Assembly (NCBI GenBank): GCA_965248815.1
Contig: CBDFKK010000008.1
Coordinates: forward strand, 1,736,001-1,800,000
Direction: 5' to 3'
DNA: 64,000 bases
Source: CBDFKK01 sp965248815
Lineage (GTDB): Bacteria > Pseudomonadota > Alphaproteobacteria > SMXP01
Position 1 is the stretch's first letter. Every line of letters starts with the position of its first letter. Positions 42,526 through 51,391 of the stretch are shown piece after piece. Both the position numbers and the translations under genes were made by a program. Under the pieces are notes generated by a model that ran no database searches, was not told where the DNA came from, and saw only the letters and a program-made list of their open reading frames with translations.

Positions 42526-44328
42526 CTAACGGGACTCATCGGCTGGGAACGTTACAATGAACCGCGCGCCCAACACCTTTCCGCGCTGCATTCCGTCTTC
42601 CGTCTGGCGGTTGATATTCTCTGCACTGATCGTACCGCCGTGAGCTTCGACAATCTGCTTGGCAATACTTAAGCCCAATCCAGAGTGATTTCCGAAGTCC
42701 GACCTATCGAGTCGCTCGGTGTAAAAGCGCTCAAAAATGCTTTCTAGATTTTCTTCCGGTATGCCGGGACCTTGATCCTCGACCACCGCAACGACAAAAG
42801 ATTTTCCTTTAGAGCGTCCTGAGCGCGCGGAGATCCTAATTTTTCCACCCTGCGGGCTAAACGATTTAGCGTTGTCGATCAAGTTCTGAAAGACCTGGCC
42901 GAGGCTGCCTTCGAGGCCCGAGATAAGAAGTTGATTACGGCTATTAGGACGCTCGATGATATCCAGCATAAGTACCGGATCACCGTCCTTTCGCGTCGTC
43001 TCATCCACATCAACAAGTGTGCGTAGCAAAACACCGATATCGACTGAACTTGCCTCGCGACGCGCAAGTTCTGCGTCCAATCGCGACGCATTGGAAATGT
43101 CACTTACAAGACGGTCAATCCGCATCACGTCATGCTGAATGACATTCAGCAGGCGCGTTCGCTGGTCATCAGACTTTGCTAATTCAATAGTCGCTACGGC
43201 GCTCCGCATCGAGGTCAGTGGATTCTTAATCTCATGAGCGACGTCGGCGGCAAAACTCTCAATGGCGTCTATGCGGTCGTAGAGCGCGTTTGTCATCGCG
43301 CGCATTGAGTCCGAAAGATCGCCAATTTCGTCTTTTCGCTTGGTGAAATCGGGTATTTCTTTGCGTCCCGATTGACCGAGCCTGACGATGTCAGCTGCCA
43401 CCGCCAAGCGCCGGATCGGTCGCGCAATAGCTTGTGCCAAGTAAATCGACAGGATAAAGGAGACCGCCAATGCGACCGCCACAACGCGCAAAATATTCCG
43501 GCGTTCGGCTCGAACCGCCGCATCAATGTCCGACACCTCCAGCAAAAGCACGCCCAAGACCTTTTGCAAGGGTTGAACCGGCAGCGCAAAGCTGACGATC
43601 AATTGACCTTCGTTGTTCCTGCGCACCGACGAATAGCGTTCGCCTTTAAGGCCGGCATCCACGGCAACGCGGATGCCGCCGACACGGCCACTCCCAGCGC
43701 TTGGATAGTAATAGTTGCTTGCCAGAAAGTCCGCAAAGGCGTTGTAGACGGAGCTAAAGGGATTCCAAGTTTCCTTCTCCTCCCCAGGAGGAGCAAGGGA
43801 TCGACGCAAAATAATGTCGTTGATTAGATTGGAATCGGCGATCAGCACGCCTTCGCTATTGTAAAGCAGTGCACGATTGCGATCGGGGTCGATGAGGCGT
43901 CGCAGGATCGGCACAACCAGCTCCCGATCGAGAAGCGCCTCTTCACCTTTTTCGCTCACCGCAGTTTCAGCAAGGACGCCGGCAATGGTCGACGTCTGAG
44001 CTTCCAGCGATTGACGGTGGGCTGCGATCAGATTTTCGCTACGCTGGTTGAGATAGAGAACGCCGGCGATCAGCACAATCAACCCGGTCAGATTGATGAC
44101 AACAATCCGGCGGGTCAGGACTGAGGGACCGCGGGTCTTGGCGCGCTTCCTGGTTGTCGCCTCGACTTCTTGCTCCAGAGCGGCGCGATCAACGCGCTCA
44201 CGCGCGCGGCGCACCCACTCCTCCAAATACTCGACTACTCCCGACGTGATGGACTTGGAGGCGTCCGTCGAACTATCGGCAGAGCGGTCAGCAGCAAAAG
44301 ACTCCTCTTTACGATCGACGCTTGTCAC
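42526..44328 (-). CDS. chvG: Sensor histidine kinase ChvG/ExoS family
   Basis: A 600-residue membrane sensor kinase, the partner of ChvI, which responds to acid or envelope stress in rhizobia and relatives. A charged cytoplasmic N-terminus (~75 residues) precedes TM1 (VVINLTGLIVLIAGVLYLN). A periplasmic sensor domain of about 180 residues, TM2 (VVAVALAVSFILSIYLAQAIA) and a HAMP domain follow. The H-box is FAADVAHEIKNPLTSMRSA with phospho-acceptor His365; the N-box is QVFQNLIDNAKSF, and the G-boxes are VEDQGPGIPEEN and HSGLGLSIAKQIVEAHGG. It starts 17 bp after chvI. Confidence 0.94.
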   Translation of the reverse strand: MTSVDRKEESFAADRSADSSTDASKSITSGVVEYLEEWVRRARERVDRAALEQEVEATTRKRAKTRGPSVLTRRIVVINLTGLIVLIAGVLYLNQRSENLIAAHRQSLEAQTSTIAGVLAETAVSEKGEEALLDRELVVPILRRLIDPDRNRALLYNSEGVLIADSNLINDIILRRSLAPPGEEKETWNPFSSVYNAFADFLASNYYYPSAGSGRVGGIRVAVDAGLKGERYSSVRRNNEGQLIVSFALPVQPLQKVLGVLLLEVSDIDAAVRAERRNILRVVAVALAVSFILSIYLAQAIARPIRRLAVAADIVRLGQSGRKEIPDFTKRKDEIGDLSDSMRAMTNALYDRIDAIESFAADVAHEIKNPLTSMRSAVATIELAKSDDQRTRLLNVIQHDVMRIDRLVSDISNASRLDAELARREASSVDIGVLLRTLVDVDETTRKDGDPVLMLDIIERPNSRNQLLISGLEGSLGQVFQNLIDNAKSFSPQGGKIRISARSGRSKGKSFVVAVVEDQGPGIPEENLESIFERFYTERLDRSDFGNHSGLGLSIAKQIVEAHGGTISAENINRQTEDGMQRGKVLGARFIVTFPADESR

Positions 44329-44345
44329 CCTCGTTCTCCGGGCCG

Positions 44346-45044
44346 CTACGATTCACGATAGCGATATCCTACCCCATATAAGGTCTCGATGGCGTCATAG
44401 TCATCGTCTACCATTTTGAACTTTTTGCGCAGCCGCTTGATATGACTATCGATCGTGCGGTCATCGACATAGATTTGGTCATCGTATGCCGCATCCATCA
44501 AGTGATCCCTGCTTTTGACATAGCCCGGCCTCTGAGCAAGGGCCTGAAGGATCAGGAATTCGGTGACGGTGAGCGTCACCGGCTCTCCGTCCCATGTGCA
44601 AGCGTGGCGCATCGGATCGAGCACGAGCTTACCGCGCACCATGGATTCGCTGTTTTCTTCCGAAGACTCTCCGGGCTTGATGGGTTCGGCGCGACGCAGC
44701 ACCGCGCGGACGCGCTCAAGCAGCAATCGCTGAGAGAAGGGTTTGCGAACAAAATCATCGGCCCCCATATGAAGCCCGAGTACTTCGTCAATCTCTTCGT
44801 CTTTCGACGTCAAGAATATGACTGGCAGACTCGTTTTCTGTCTTAGGCGCCGCAACACTTCCATGCCATCCATGCGCGGCATCTTAATGTCCAATATAAC
44901 CAGGTCGGGCAGATCGGCCGTAAGCGCCGTCAGCGCGGATGCACCATCCGTATACGTCCGCAAATTGTAGCCTTCATTCTCGAGCAAAATACTCACCGAG
45001 GTGAGAATATTCTGATCATCATCGACTAGAGCGATAGTTGCCAT
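44346..45044 (-). CDS. chvI: Response regulator ChvI (OmpR family)
   Basis: A 232-residue DNA-binding response regulator. The receiver domain has the acidic pocket VDDD, phospho-acceptor Asp52 in LVILDIKMPRMDG, the conserved Thr/Ser in FLTSKDE and Lys in VRKPFSQR. The C-terminal winged helix includes LTVTEFLILQALAQRPGYVKSRDHLMDAAY and VDDRTIDSHIKRLRKKF. I start it at the ATG at 45044 (MATIALVDDDQ); AGGA lies about 12 nt upstream. It heads the chvI-chvG-hprK-EIIA-HPr run. Confidence 0.95.
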   Translation of the reverse strand: MATIALVDDDQNILTSVSILLENEGYNLRTYTDGASALTALTADLPDLVILDIKMPRMDGMEVLRRLRQKTSLPVIFLTSKDEEIDEVLGLHMGADDFVRKPFSQRLLLERVRAVLRRAEPIKPGESSEENSESMVRGKLVLDPMRHACTWDGEPVTLTVTEFLILQALAQRPGYVKSRDHLMDAAYDDQIYVDDRTIDSHIKRLRKKFKMVDDDYDAIETLYGVGYRYRES

Positions 45045-45504
45045 AGAAGTCGCGCATCCTTCCTTTGTCCGCAAATGTGCGGGCCACGCTTCATCTTGCT
45101 ATTTAGTTTACCACAGCACCCCTGTTAGCCAATCCGCGCACAAATGCAAGCTTCAAACACTACCTGTCATGCGCGGCCGGGCCGTATTTGCACCAACATT
45201 GCGACTATTCTGCGGCAATTTTGGGTAAAGTCCGTGCAGATCGGCAAATTTTCCGGGCCGCTTCGATCTCACTTACCGTCGCAAAATTCGGAATCAAAAA
45301 ATCCCGACAAGCCAAATTTCGCTCGCGACAACAGTTCGTCAATTAGCGAGTTTCATGAACATGACGCAGTAGTGCTCATTCGAAATCTTTGACCGAGCAG
45401 ATCTTGCTCTAATGCACTTATTGTTTCGTTAACTTTATCGTCTCTTAACAAAACACTTTTAAGTTTCTTACTGACCTAAACTACTTAACGTGCGTCGCAC
45501 CATC
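45045..45504. other. Divergent intergenic region chvI / unknown gene
   Basis: A 460-bp non-coding region. The half next to the unknown gene is AT-rich and contains four TTAA motifs (45429, 45445, 45459 and 45485), but none at the 7-bp spacing of a full CtrA box. The pckA gene that usually lies divergent from chvI in rhizobia is not here. No RNA gene was recognised. Confidence 0.6.
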
Positions 45505-47235
45505 ATGTCCTCCGAAATTCATTATGAAATATTTGTACGGAAAGGCGCAAACGCATCATGGAGTCTTATGGATGTCCAAGAACGCAGAGACTTCGCACTC
45601 AAGATTGCGCAGGAACTAGTTTTCCAAAATCCAACTTTTGGCGTGAGAGTCATAAAGGAAACTTACCAGTCGGACGATGGCAATTTTTTGAGCGTCAAGA
45701 TTTTCGAGAGAGGAAAAAGGGGCAAGGAGAAGAAAAACAAGAACGATTCAGAAATTTTCTTACCGTGCATGATCTCTGATGATCTGTATTCCTACCATAC
45801 CAGAGAAACGATTGCGCGCCTCCTAAATAGATTGCTGAAACGATGGCAAGTGACGGTTTCCGAATTGATGCATCGGGCGGATCTTTTGGAGAAATTGGAA
45901 GCGACCGGAACAGAACTGCAGCACGCAATTCAAAAATATGCGATCGCGCGCAGCGGTAACAGCAACGACCCTGTTCACAATATTATACGCAGGCTGAACG
46001 ACCTCATTCAAACAGCCCTCGACCAAGTCTACGAAGACTCAAGAAATGGACTATTTCCAAAAATTGACCCGTCCTCGTTTCTCGGAGCGGCAAAAAAGCT
46101 AAGCAAGAGCACCCGGGCGATCTATATATTGAGCGGCGCGATTGCCGCCCATATCGCCAACAGCGCCTCGGTGGAAGAAAAGCTATCTCTGTTACTGGAG
46201 CTTATCGAAGGTGTTTCCGGGGATGACCAAGCCGCGCGACTTTGCCTTGGCGCGATTGATTTCTTCGTATCGGATATCTTCAAGAGCCCCGACATTACGG
46301 AGGCGCACATTGCAGAAGAGGCTGATCTCGGCGCAACATTGATTGTGATGTCCGAGGTACTTCTCGGACGACTTCACAAATCTTCCGATAAAAATGTGCC
46401 CAAAGGCCTCGATCTGTTAAGCAAACACATTAAGGCTGACTCGCTACCGAAATCCAAAGTCGCTCTGTGCCAAAGAATATTGGACGAAATTCGAAGCACG
46501 AAGCGCTTCAGCCCCGAGTCAATGGACGACGAAGTTGCGGTCATGCGCGAACTTGCCGACCGCTTGGTATTGGGACAAGGTCCAAGCCTGTCTTCGAAAG
46601 ACATCACCCACTCATTCTCTTTGAGATCCCGGCGCCTCGTCTCGACTGAGCAGATTAAGCAATATTTGGCGGGCATTACTGACCCTGAGCAAAAAATCAG
46701 AAAATTGCTGGCGCTTGAAAAGAATATTGTCGGCCCCGAAAACAAAAGAACCTTGGTAAGCGCGATCTCAGCGGTTTTGCAATCACACCAATTCGAACGT
46801 CATTTTTTGGTGAGCAAGGACCCCGCCCTCAAACGGCTTGCACGCATCGCCGAAATGCAGAAAGCGGTGTTTGAATCCGGCATACAAAGCGGGCTCAAAG
46901 AACAATTAGCGGGTGTTTTCGATCTCATTGCATCTAAAGTCGAAGTAAACACCGCATTTTTTGAAAAAATCGACCGCAAAGACATCGCATCATCGGAAAA
47001 AGCGATTGCCTTTCTCAAATTGTGCGGAAAAGACGTACTTCCCGAGGGCGATTGCAAGAATAGGGCAAAGGCTTTGGCCCTCAAATATATTCAGCAGCCC
47101 GGATTCCTAGATAGCTATCTTAAGACGCAACAAACGGAGCGCTCTTCGCAAGAATCCCGACAACAACTCGAACTATTGCGCGCACTGCTGGATGAGGCAG
47201 GGATCGAACCTGCCAGATCACTCTTAATCGCCTGA
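45505..47235 (+). CDS. Hypothetical protein of 576 residues, divergent from chvI
   Basis: I do not recognise this protein. The first 75 residues (IHYEIFVRKGANASWSLMDV, ALKIAQELVFQNPTFGVRVI, FLSVKIFERG) look like a small alpha/beta domain with three or four strands. The rest is mostly helical, without signal peptide, membrane segment or enzyme motif; a repeat-type helical scaffold is possible. Lys-rich stretches (KRGKEKKNKND) and few cysteines point to a cytoplasmic protein. The start could also be a GTG at 45490; neither has a clear SD. Base composition is more AT-rich than its neighbours. The C-terminus LDEAGIEPARSLLIA resembles the peptide read from a tRNA T-arm on the other strand, but no tRNA folds there. 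Confidence 0.75.
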   Translation: MSSEIHYEIFVRKGANASWSLMDVQERRDFALKIAQELVFQNPTFGVRVIKETYQSDDGNFLSVKIFERGKRGKEKKNKNDSEIFLPCMISDDLYSYHTRETIARLLNRLLKRWQVTVSELMHRADLLEKLEATGTELQHAIQKYAIARSGNSNDPVHNIIRRLNDLIQTALDQVYEDSRNGLFPKIDPSSFLGAAKKLSKSTRAIYILSGAIAAHIANSASVEEKLSLLLELIEGVSGDDQAARLCLGAIDFFVSDIFKSPDITEAHIAEEADLGATLIVMSEVLLGRLHKSSDKNVPKGLDLLSKHIKADSLPKSKVALCQRILDEIRSTKRFSPESMDDEVAVMRELADRLVLGQGPSLSSKDITHSFSLRSRRLVSTEQIKQYLAGITDPEQKIRKLLALEKNIVGPENKRTLVSAISAVLQSHQFERHFLVSKDPALKRLARIAEMQKAVFESGIQSGLKEQLAGVFDLIASKVEVNTAFFEKIDRKDIASSEKAIAFLKLCGKDVLPEGDCKNRAKALALKYIQQPGFLDSYLKTQQTERSSQESRQQLELLRALLDEAGIEPARSLLIA

Positions 47236-47245
47236 TACTTACGAG

Positions 47246-47968
47246 CTAGTTGAACGACCGAATAACGCGCACACCTGCCGTAAATCTGCGGAAATCTCCG
47301 ACTAGCATTGTACCGTCTTGGTTGAGCCTTGCCCCTAGGCGCCGACGGATCGTAATTACTGAAGGGTCACGCAGAGCGCACTTGATGGCTTCAGGATTGT
47401 GTTGACAAATTTGATCGAAACCTCCCGTCGGCCGTCTAACAACATGGGTTCGAATGGCGCTCAACTTGGCGCTCCGGCTGAGGTTGGATTTGACCGCCAC
47501 TAACGGTGCCGGTGCCCAACACTGGCCCTCAGTGCTACTTAGTGCTTGAAAATTCCGTCTCCGAACATTGCTCAAAGCTACAGCTGTCAAAGCACGACGC
47601 GAATTTCTTGCGCCTACCGGACTATATCTCCCCTCGGATGCTGCGCGACGTGAAGGGCGCTCCGGGTTTCTTCGGCAGTCATATCCCAACATCAAGGACG
47701 CATGATCGATGCTCACAGCAAAGCTAGCCCGCTTACGCGCCATCGTGTTCGACTGAAAGTCAAACGGACTAACCAGCAATTTGTCCACACTTTGATGCTC
47801 TTCCAGAACTTCCTGAAAAAACTTGACGTCCGGCGCCGGCACGGCATGAACAATCAGCGGCGGGCAGGCGATGCAGTTTTCCAAAGCTAGATGTGGAGAG
47901 ATTGCACTATCGGGGGTGATGCCAAAGACAACAATCCCAAAGGCAAACGTAAAAACAGTGTTTTTCAT
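47246..47968 (-). CDS. Hypothetical exported basic protein
   Basis: A 240-codon frame that begins behind a GGGAGCTGGGAA and starts with a signal-peptide-like MKNTVFTFAFGIVVFGITPDSA. Residues 22-85 look like ordinary protein (CIACPPLIVHAVPAPDVKFF). After about residue 95 the translation becomes Arg-rich with six or more RR/RRR clusters, so either it is a basic secreted protein or the frame has been lost and the true C-terminus is elsewhere. I know no family for it. It is convergent with the 576-residue gene, 10 bp apart. Confidence 0.45.
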   Translation of the reverse strand: MKNTVFTFAFGIVVFGITPDSAISPHLALENCIACPPLIVHAVPAPDVKFFQEVLEEHQSVDKLLVSPFDFQSNTMARKRASFAVSIDHASLMLGYDCRRNPERPSRRAASEGRYSPVGARNSRRALTAVALSNVRRRNFQALSSTEGQCWAPAPLVAVKSNLSRSAKLSAIRTHVVRRPTGGFDQICQHNPEAIKCALRDPSVITIRRRLGARLNQDGTMLVGDFRRFTAGVRVIRSFN

Positions 47969-48078
47969 TTCCCAGCTCCCAGCATGACGCTATCGAGCGG
48001 GGCTTAATAATCATTCATTAACTTCCGTAAAAAGATCGTAAGAATTCCGTAAAAGAAGTGTAAAAATCCATGCAAAAC

Positions 48079-50946
48079 TCAGTGCGCGGCCGCCCAAGTC
48101 GGCCCGTTTCCGGTTTCTACGGTCAATGACACATCTAGCTCTAGCGATGGGTGGACGGCATCTTCCATTATACCTGCGACGACTTTTGAAGTTTCTTTGA
48201 CCTCAGCAGTCGGAGCTTCAAAAACCAACTCATCGTGGACTTGCAAGAGCATGCGGGCCTTGAGCTTGGATTTACTGAGCGCGTCCGGAATTCGCACCAT
48301 CGCGCGCCGAATGATGTCAGCGGCGGTGCCCTGAATGGGCGCGTTAATGGCAGCGCGTTCGACAAATTGGCGCTGCGCCGGATTTTTAGACTTTATATCG
48401 GGCATGTGGATGCGGCGTCCAAATAATGTCGAGACAAAGCCGTGCTCGCGGCAAGCCGCCTTGGTTTCTTCCATGTAATCGCGAATTCCGGGAAAGCGCT
48501 CAAAGTATGAATTTATATAGGTTTGCGCTTCACCCCTCGGTATCGAAAGTTGATTACCGAGACCAAAAGCAGATATGCCGTAGATAATTCCAAAGTTGAT
48601 GGCCTTTGCCCGCCGGCGAACCATCGGATCCATACCCTTTATCGGCACGCCGAAAATTTCGCTTGCTGTCATAGCGTGAATGTCGAGGCCATTTGCAAAG
48701 GCTTGTTTCAAGGCATCGATGTCCGCAATGTGCGCCAGAATTCTGAGCTCTATCTGACTGTAATCTGCGCTAATCAACTTGCAGCCTTTCTCAGCCACAA
48801 ACGCTGTTCGGATTTGGCGCCCTTCTTCAGTTCGAATAGGAATGTTTTGCAGATTAGGATCGCTCGAGGAGAGCCGCCCGGTTGATGTTGCCGCCAAAGA
48901 ATAAGACGTATGAATACGGCCTGTTTCCGGATTTATGAATTCCGTCAGAGCGTCCGTGTACGTACTTTTGAGCTTCGACAATTGCCGCCAATCCAAAACC
49001 TTACGCGGCAAATCGTGGCCCTGAGCAGCAAGGGACTCAAGCACATCGGCCCCGGTTGCAAATGCGCCGGTTTTTGTTTTCCTTGCGCCTTCGATGCCCA
49101 TTTTCTCGAAGAGAATTTCGCCCAATTGCTTCGGGGAACCCAAATTGAATCGCTCGCCGGCCAATTTGTGGGCGCTCTTCTCGAGCTTTGTCATGCCCTC
49201 GGAGAATTCCTTTGAAAGACGGGCAAGCACGGCTCGATCGACCTTGATACCTGCGGTTTCCATTTCAGCTAAGACTGGCACCAAAGGTCGCTCCAAGGTC
49301 TCATAGACGGTGGCCCTGTGTTCCTTAGCGAGCCGCGGCTTCAGAATGCGGTGAAGACGTCCCGTCACGTCAGCGTCCTCAGCGGCATAGTGCGTGGCTT
49401 TATCGATCGGAACCTGATCGAATGTGATTTGGTTCTTACCGGTCCCTGCTACTTCTTTGAACGGAATAGGTTGGTGGCCCAGCATTAACTCGGACAATTC
49501 GTCCATGCCATGTTTGTGGAGCCCGGCGTCGAGCGCATATGACATGAGCATGGTGTCATCGACGGGATCAAGGTTAAGGCCGTGGCGCGCTAAAACGACC
49601 ATATCGAACTTGATGTTTTGGCCGACCTTTAACACAGAAGAATCTTGACAAAGTCCTTTGAGACGCTTGACGACGTCTTCCAAAGGTAGCTGGTCCGGCA
49701 AGTCCGCGCTGTCGGCGTCCAAGTCCAATCCGCCACCGCTTCCATGCGCGAGAGGAATATAACATGCCTCTCCCGGCACGACCGATAGCGAGATGCCGAC
49801 AAGCACTGCCTGCATGGGATCAAGTGAGTTGGTTTCGGTATCAATTGTCACAATTCCAGCGTCATAGGCCTCAGCGACCCAGTCGTCTAAACGGTCGAGC
49901 GTCGTGATGGTTTGATATTTGGAAACGTCAACCGGCACGTTAACACTCGGAATTGATGAGTCGCGCGCTTGCGTTTTCTTTTTAGGTGCTGACTTTGACT
50001 GTGACTTGACGGACTTTGTAGGCGCCAGCGCAAACGCATCTAGGTCGTCAATTCCAAACCCCGACGCCACGCGTCGGGTGAGGGTGTTGAACTCCATTTC
50101 CCTCAAAAACGATAAAAGAGTTTTGGGTTCGGGCTCGGCGACCCCGAATTCGGTTACGGGAACTTCGACTTTCACGTCTTGTTTGAGCGTTACGAGTTCG
50201 CGGCTGACCCGCGCCAAGTCGGCATGTTCGATCAGCCGTTCACGACGCTTGGGCTGTTTGATTTCTTCGGCCCGTTTCAGCAGCGTGTCCAAATCGCCGT
50301 ATGTATTAATCAGCTCAGCAGCGGTCTTGATCCCGATCCCTGGAACGCCTGGCACGTTGTCGACGGAATCCCCGGCAAGCGCCTGCACTTCGATTACTTT
50401 TTCAGGACCGACGCCGAATTTCTCTTGCACTTCCGCCGGACCAATGTGCCGGTCTTTCATCGTATCCAGCATTTCTACGTTAGAATCGACAAGCTGCATC
50501 AGGTCCTTGTCGGACGAGACGATGGTCACTTTAGCGCCGTCATCAGACGCGCCGCGGGCATAGGTTGCGATGAGATCGTCGGCTTCGAAATTCGCCATCT
50601 CAATGCACGGAACATTGAAGGCGCGGACGGCGTCGCGGATGACGGCAAACTGAGGAACTAAGTCTTCCGGCGGCGGCGGGCGGTTCGCTTTGTATTCGGC
50701 ATAAATGTCGTTGCGGAATGTCCGAGCCGAATGATCAAAAATGACTGCGAGATGGGACGGCCGATCACCCTTCTTTGTGTCACTCAACAACTTATAAAGC
50801 ATGTTGCAGAAACCGCTGACGGCCCCTACCGGCAGGCCGTCACTTTTGCGCGTGAGCGGCGGCAGTGCGTGATAGGCACGAAAAATAAAAGTGGACCCGT
50901 CAACGAGGTAGAGGTGGTCACCGTTTTTGAGGCGTTTTTTGGTCAT
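48079..50946 (-). CDS. polA: DNA polymerase I
   Basis: A 955-residue three-domain polymerase for Okazaki-fragment processing and repair. The 5' nuclease domain has YLVDGSTFIFRAYHALPP, MANFEADDLIATYA, VSSDKDLMQLV and VPGIGIKTAAELI. The 3'-5' exonuclease is intact (TIDTETNSLDPM with Asp-Glu). Polymerase motif A is SADYSQIELRILAHIA, motif B is RRRAKAINFGIIYGISAFGL, and motif C is LQVHDELVFEAP. A Lys/Ser-rich linker (about residues 300-340) separates the 5' nuclease from the rest. Confidence 0.97.
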   Translation of the reverse strand: MTKKRLKNGDHLYLVDGSTFIFRAYHALPPLTRKSDGLPVGAVSGFCNMLYKLLSDTKKGDRPSHLAVIFDHSARTFRNDIYAEYKANRPPPPEDLVPQFAVIRDAVRAFNVPCIEMANFEADDLIATYARGASDDGAKVTIVSSDKDLMQLVDSNVEMLDTMKDRHIGPAEVQEKFGVGPEKVIEVQALAGDSVDNVPGVPGIGIKTAAELINTYGDLDTLLKRAEEIKQPKRRERLIEHADLARVSRELVTLKQDVKVEVPVTEFGVAEPEPKTLLSFLREMEFNTLTRRVASGFGIDDLDAFALAPTKSVKSQSKSAPKKKTQARDSSIPSVNVPVDVSKYQTITTLDRLDDWVAEAYDAGIVTIDTETNSLDPMQAVLVGISLSVVPGEACYIPLAHGSGGGLDLDADSADLPDQLPLEDVVKRLKGLCQDSSVLKVGQNIKFDMVVLARHGLNLDPVDDTMLMSYALDAGLHKHGMDELSELMLGHQPIPFKEVAGTGKNQITFDQVPIDKATHYAAEDADVTGRLHRILKPRLAKEHRATVYETLERPLVPVLAEMETAGIKVDRAVLARLSKEFSEGMTKLEKSAHKLAGERFNLGSPKQLGEILFEKMGIEGARKTKTGAFATGADVLESLAAQGHDLPRKVLDWRQLSKLKSTYTDALTEFINPETGRIHTSYSLAATSTGRLSSSDPNLQNIPIRTEEGRQIRTAFVAEKGCKLISADYSQIELRILAHIADIDALKQAFANGLDIHAMTASEIFGVPIKGMDPMVRRRAKAINFGIIYGISAFGLGNQLSIPRGEAQTYINSYFERFPGIRDYMEETKAACREHGFVSTLFGRRIHMPDIKSKNPAQRQFVERAAINAPIQGTAADIIRRAMVRIPDALSKSKLKARMLLQVHDELVFEAPTAEVKETSKVVAGIMEDAVHPSLELDVSLTVETGNGPTWAAAH

Positions 50947-50982
50947 CGTCTATTCGGTTTGATCGGTTATCTCAAATAACGG

Positions 50983-51192
50983 CTAGGAAGCACGTTTAGT
51001 ATCGGAGCCGCCGGCAAGGGGCATCCTGGATTCGGTCTCCTTCAATATGAAGAGCCGATCGCAATAGGGACACTCAACTTTGTTCTTTTCGCCCATCTCT
51101 AAGTACACACGCGGATGACCTAAAACTCCGCCGCCGTCGCACGCAACCCTATGAACGGTGACATAGAGTGTTTCTGGGGGCTCGGTCGTCAT
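50983..51192 (-). CDS. Zinc-finger protein (zf-CHCC, NDUFS6-like)
   Basis: A 69-residue protein with the zf-CHCC pattern: Cys18 and GHPRVYLEM, then VECPYCDRLFIL, giving Cys-His-Cys-Cys zinc ligands. The mitochondrial relative is the complex I accessory subunit NDUFS6; short bacterial proteins of this type are common in alphaproteobacteria and of unknown function. It lies 36 bp upstream of polA on the same strand and may be co-transcribed. Confidence 0.85.
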   Translation of the reverse strand: MTTEPPETLYVTVHRVACDGGGVLGHPRVYLEMGEKNKVECPYCDRLFILKETESRMPLAGGSDTKRAS

Positions 51193-51391
51193 AATCCTGC
51201 ACTCCGATGGATGATGCCGTTCAATATGGTCCTCTTTGCCCGCCTATTGACCGCTCGTTCCTCTGATCAATTAAAGCTAGCAAGCCAGAAGCAAGTTGAT
51301 TAAATCAAGGGTTGCGAGATACCACTTGTGTCACTTTTCGCATATTAACGGCTGCGGCGCCACCAACGCGCTCCAGATATAGCGCAAGGCC

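Noticed and set aside
45425..45490. Cluster of TTAA motifs as CtrA boxes
   Set aside because: None of the four pairs has the 7-bp spacing required for a full CtrA site.
47190..47260. Possible tRNA on the minus strand at the end of the 576-residue gene (T-arm-like GGCAGG-TTCGATC-CCTGCC, D-arm-like segment)
   Set aside because: A T-arm hairpin can be drawn, but the acceptor strands do not pair, the 3' end lacks CCA and no 7-nt anticodon loop with a proper stem forms.
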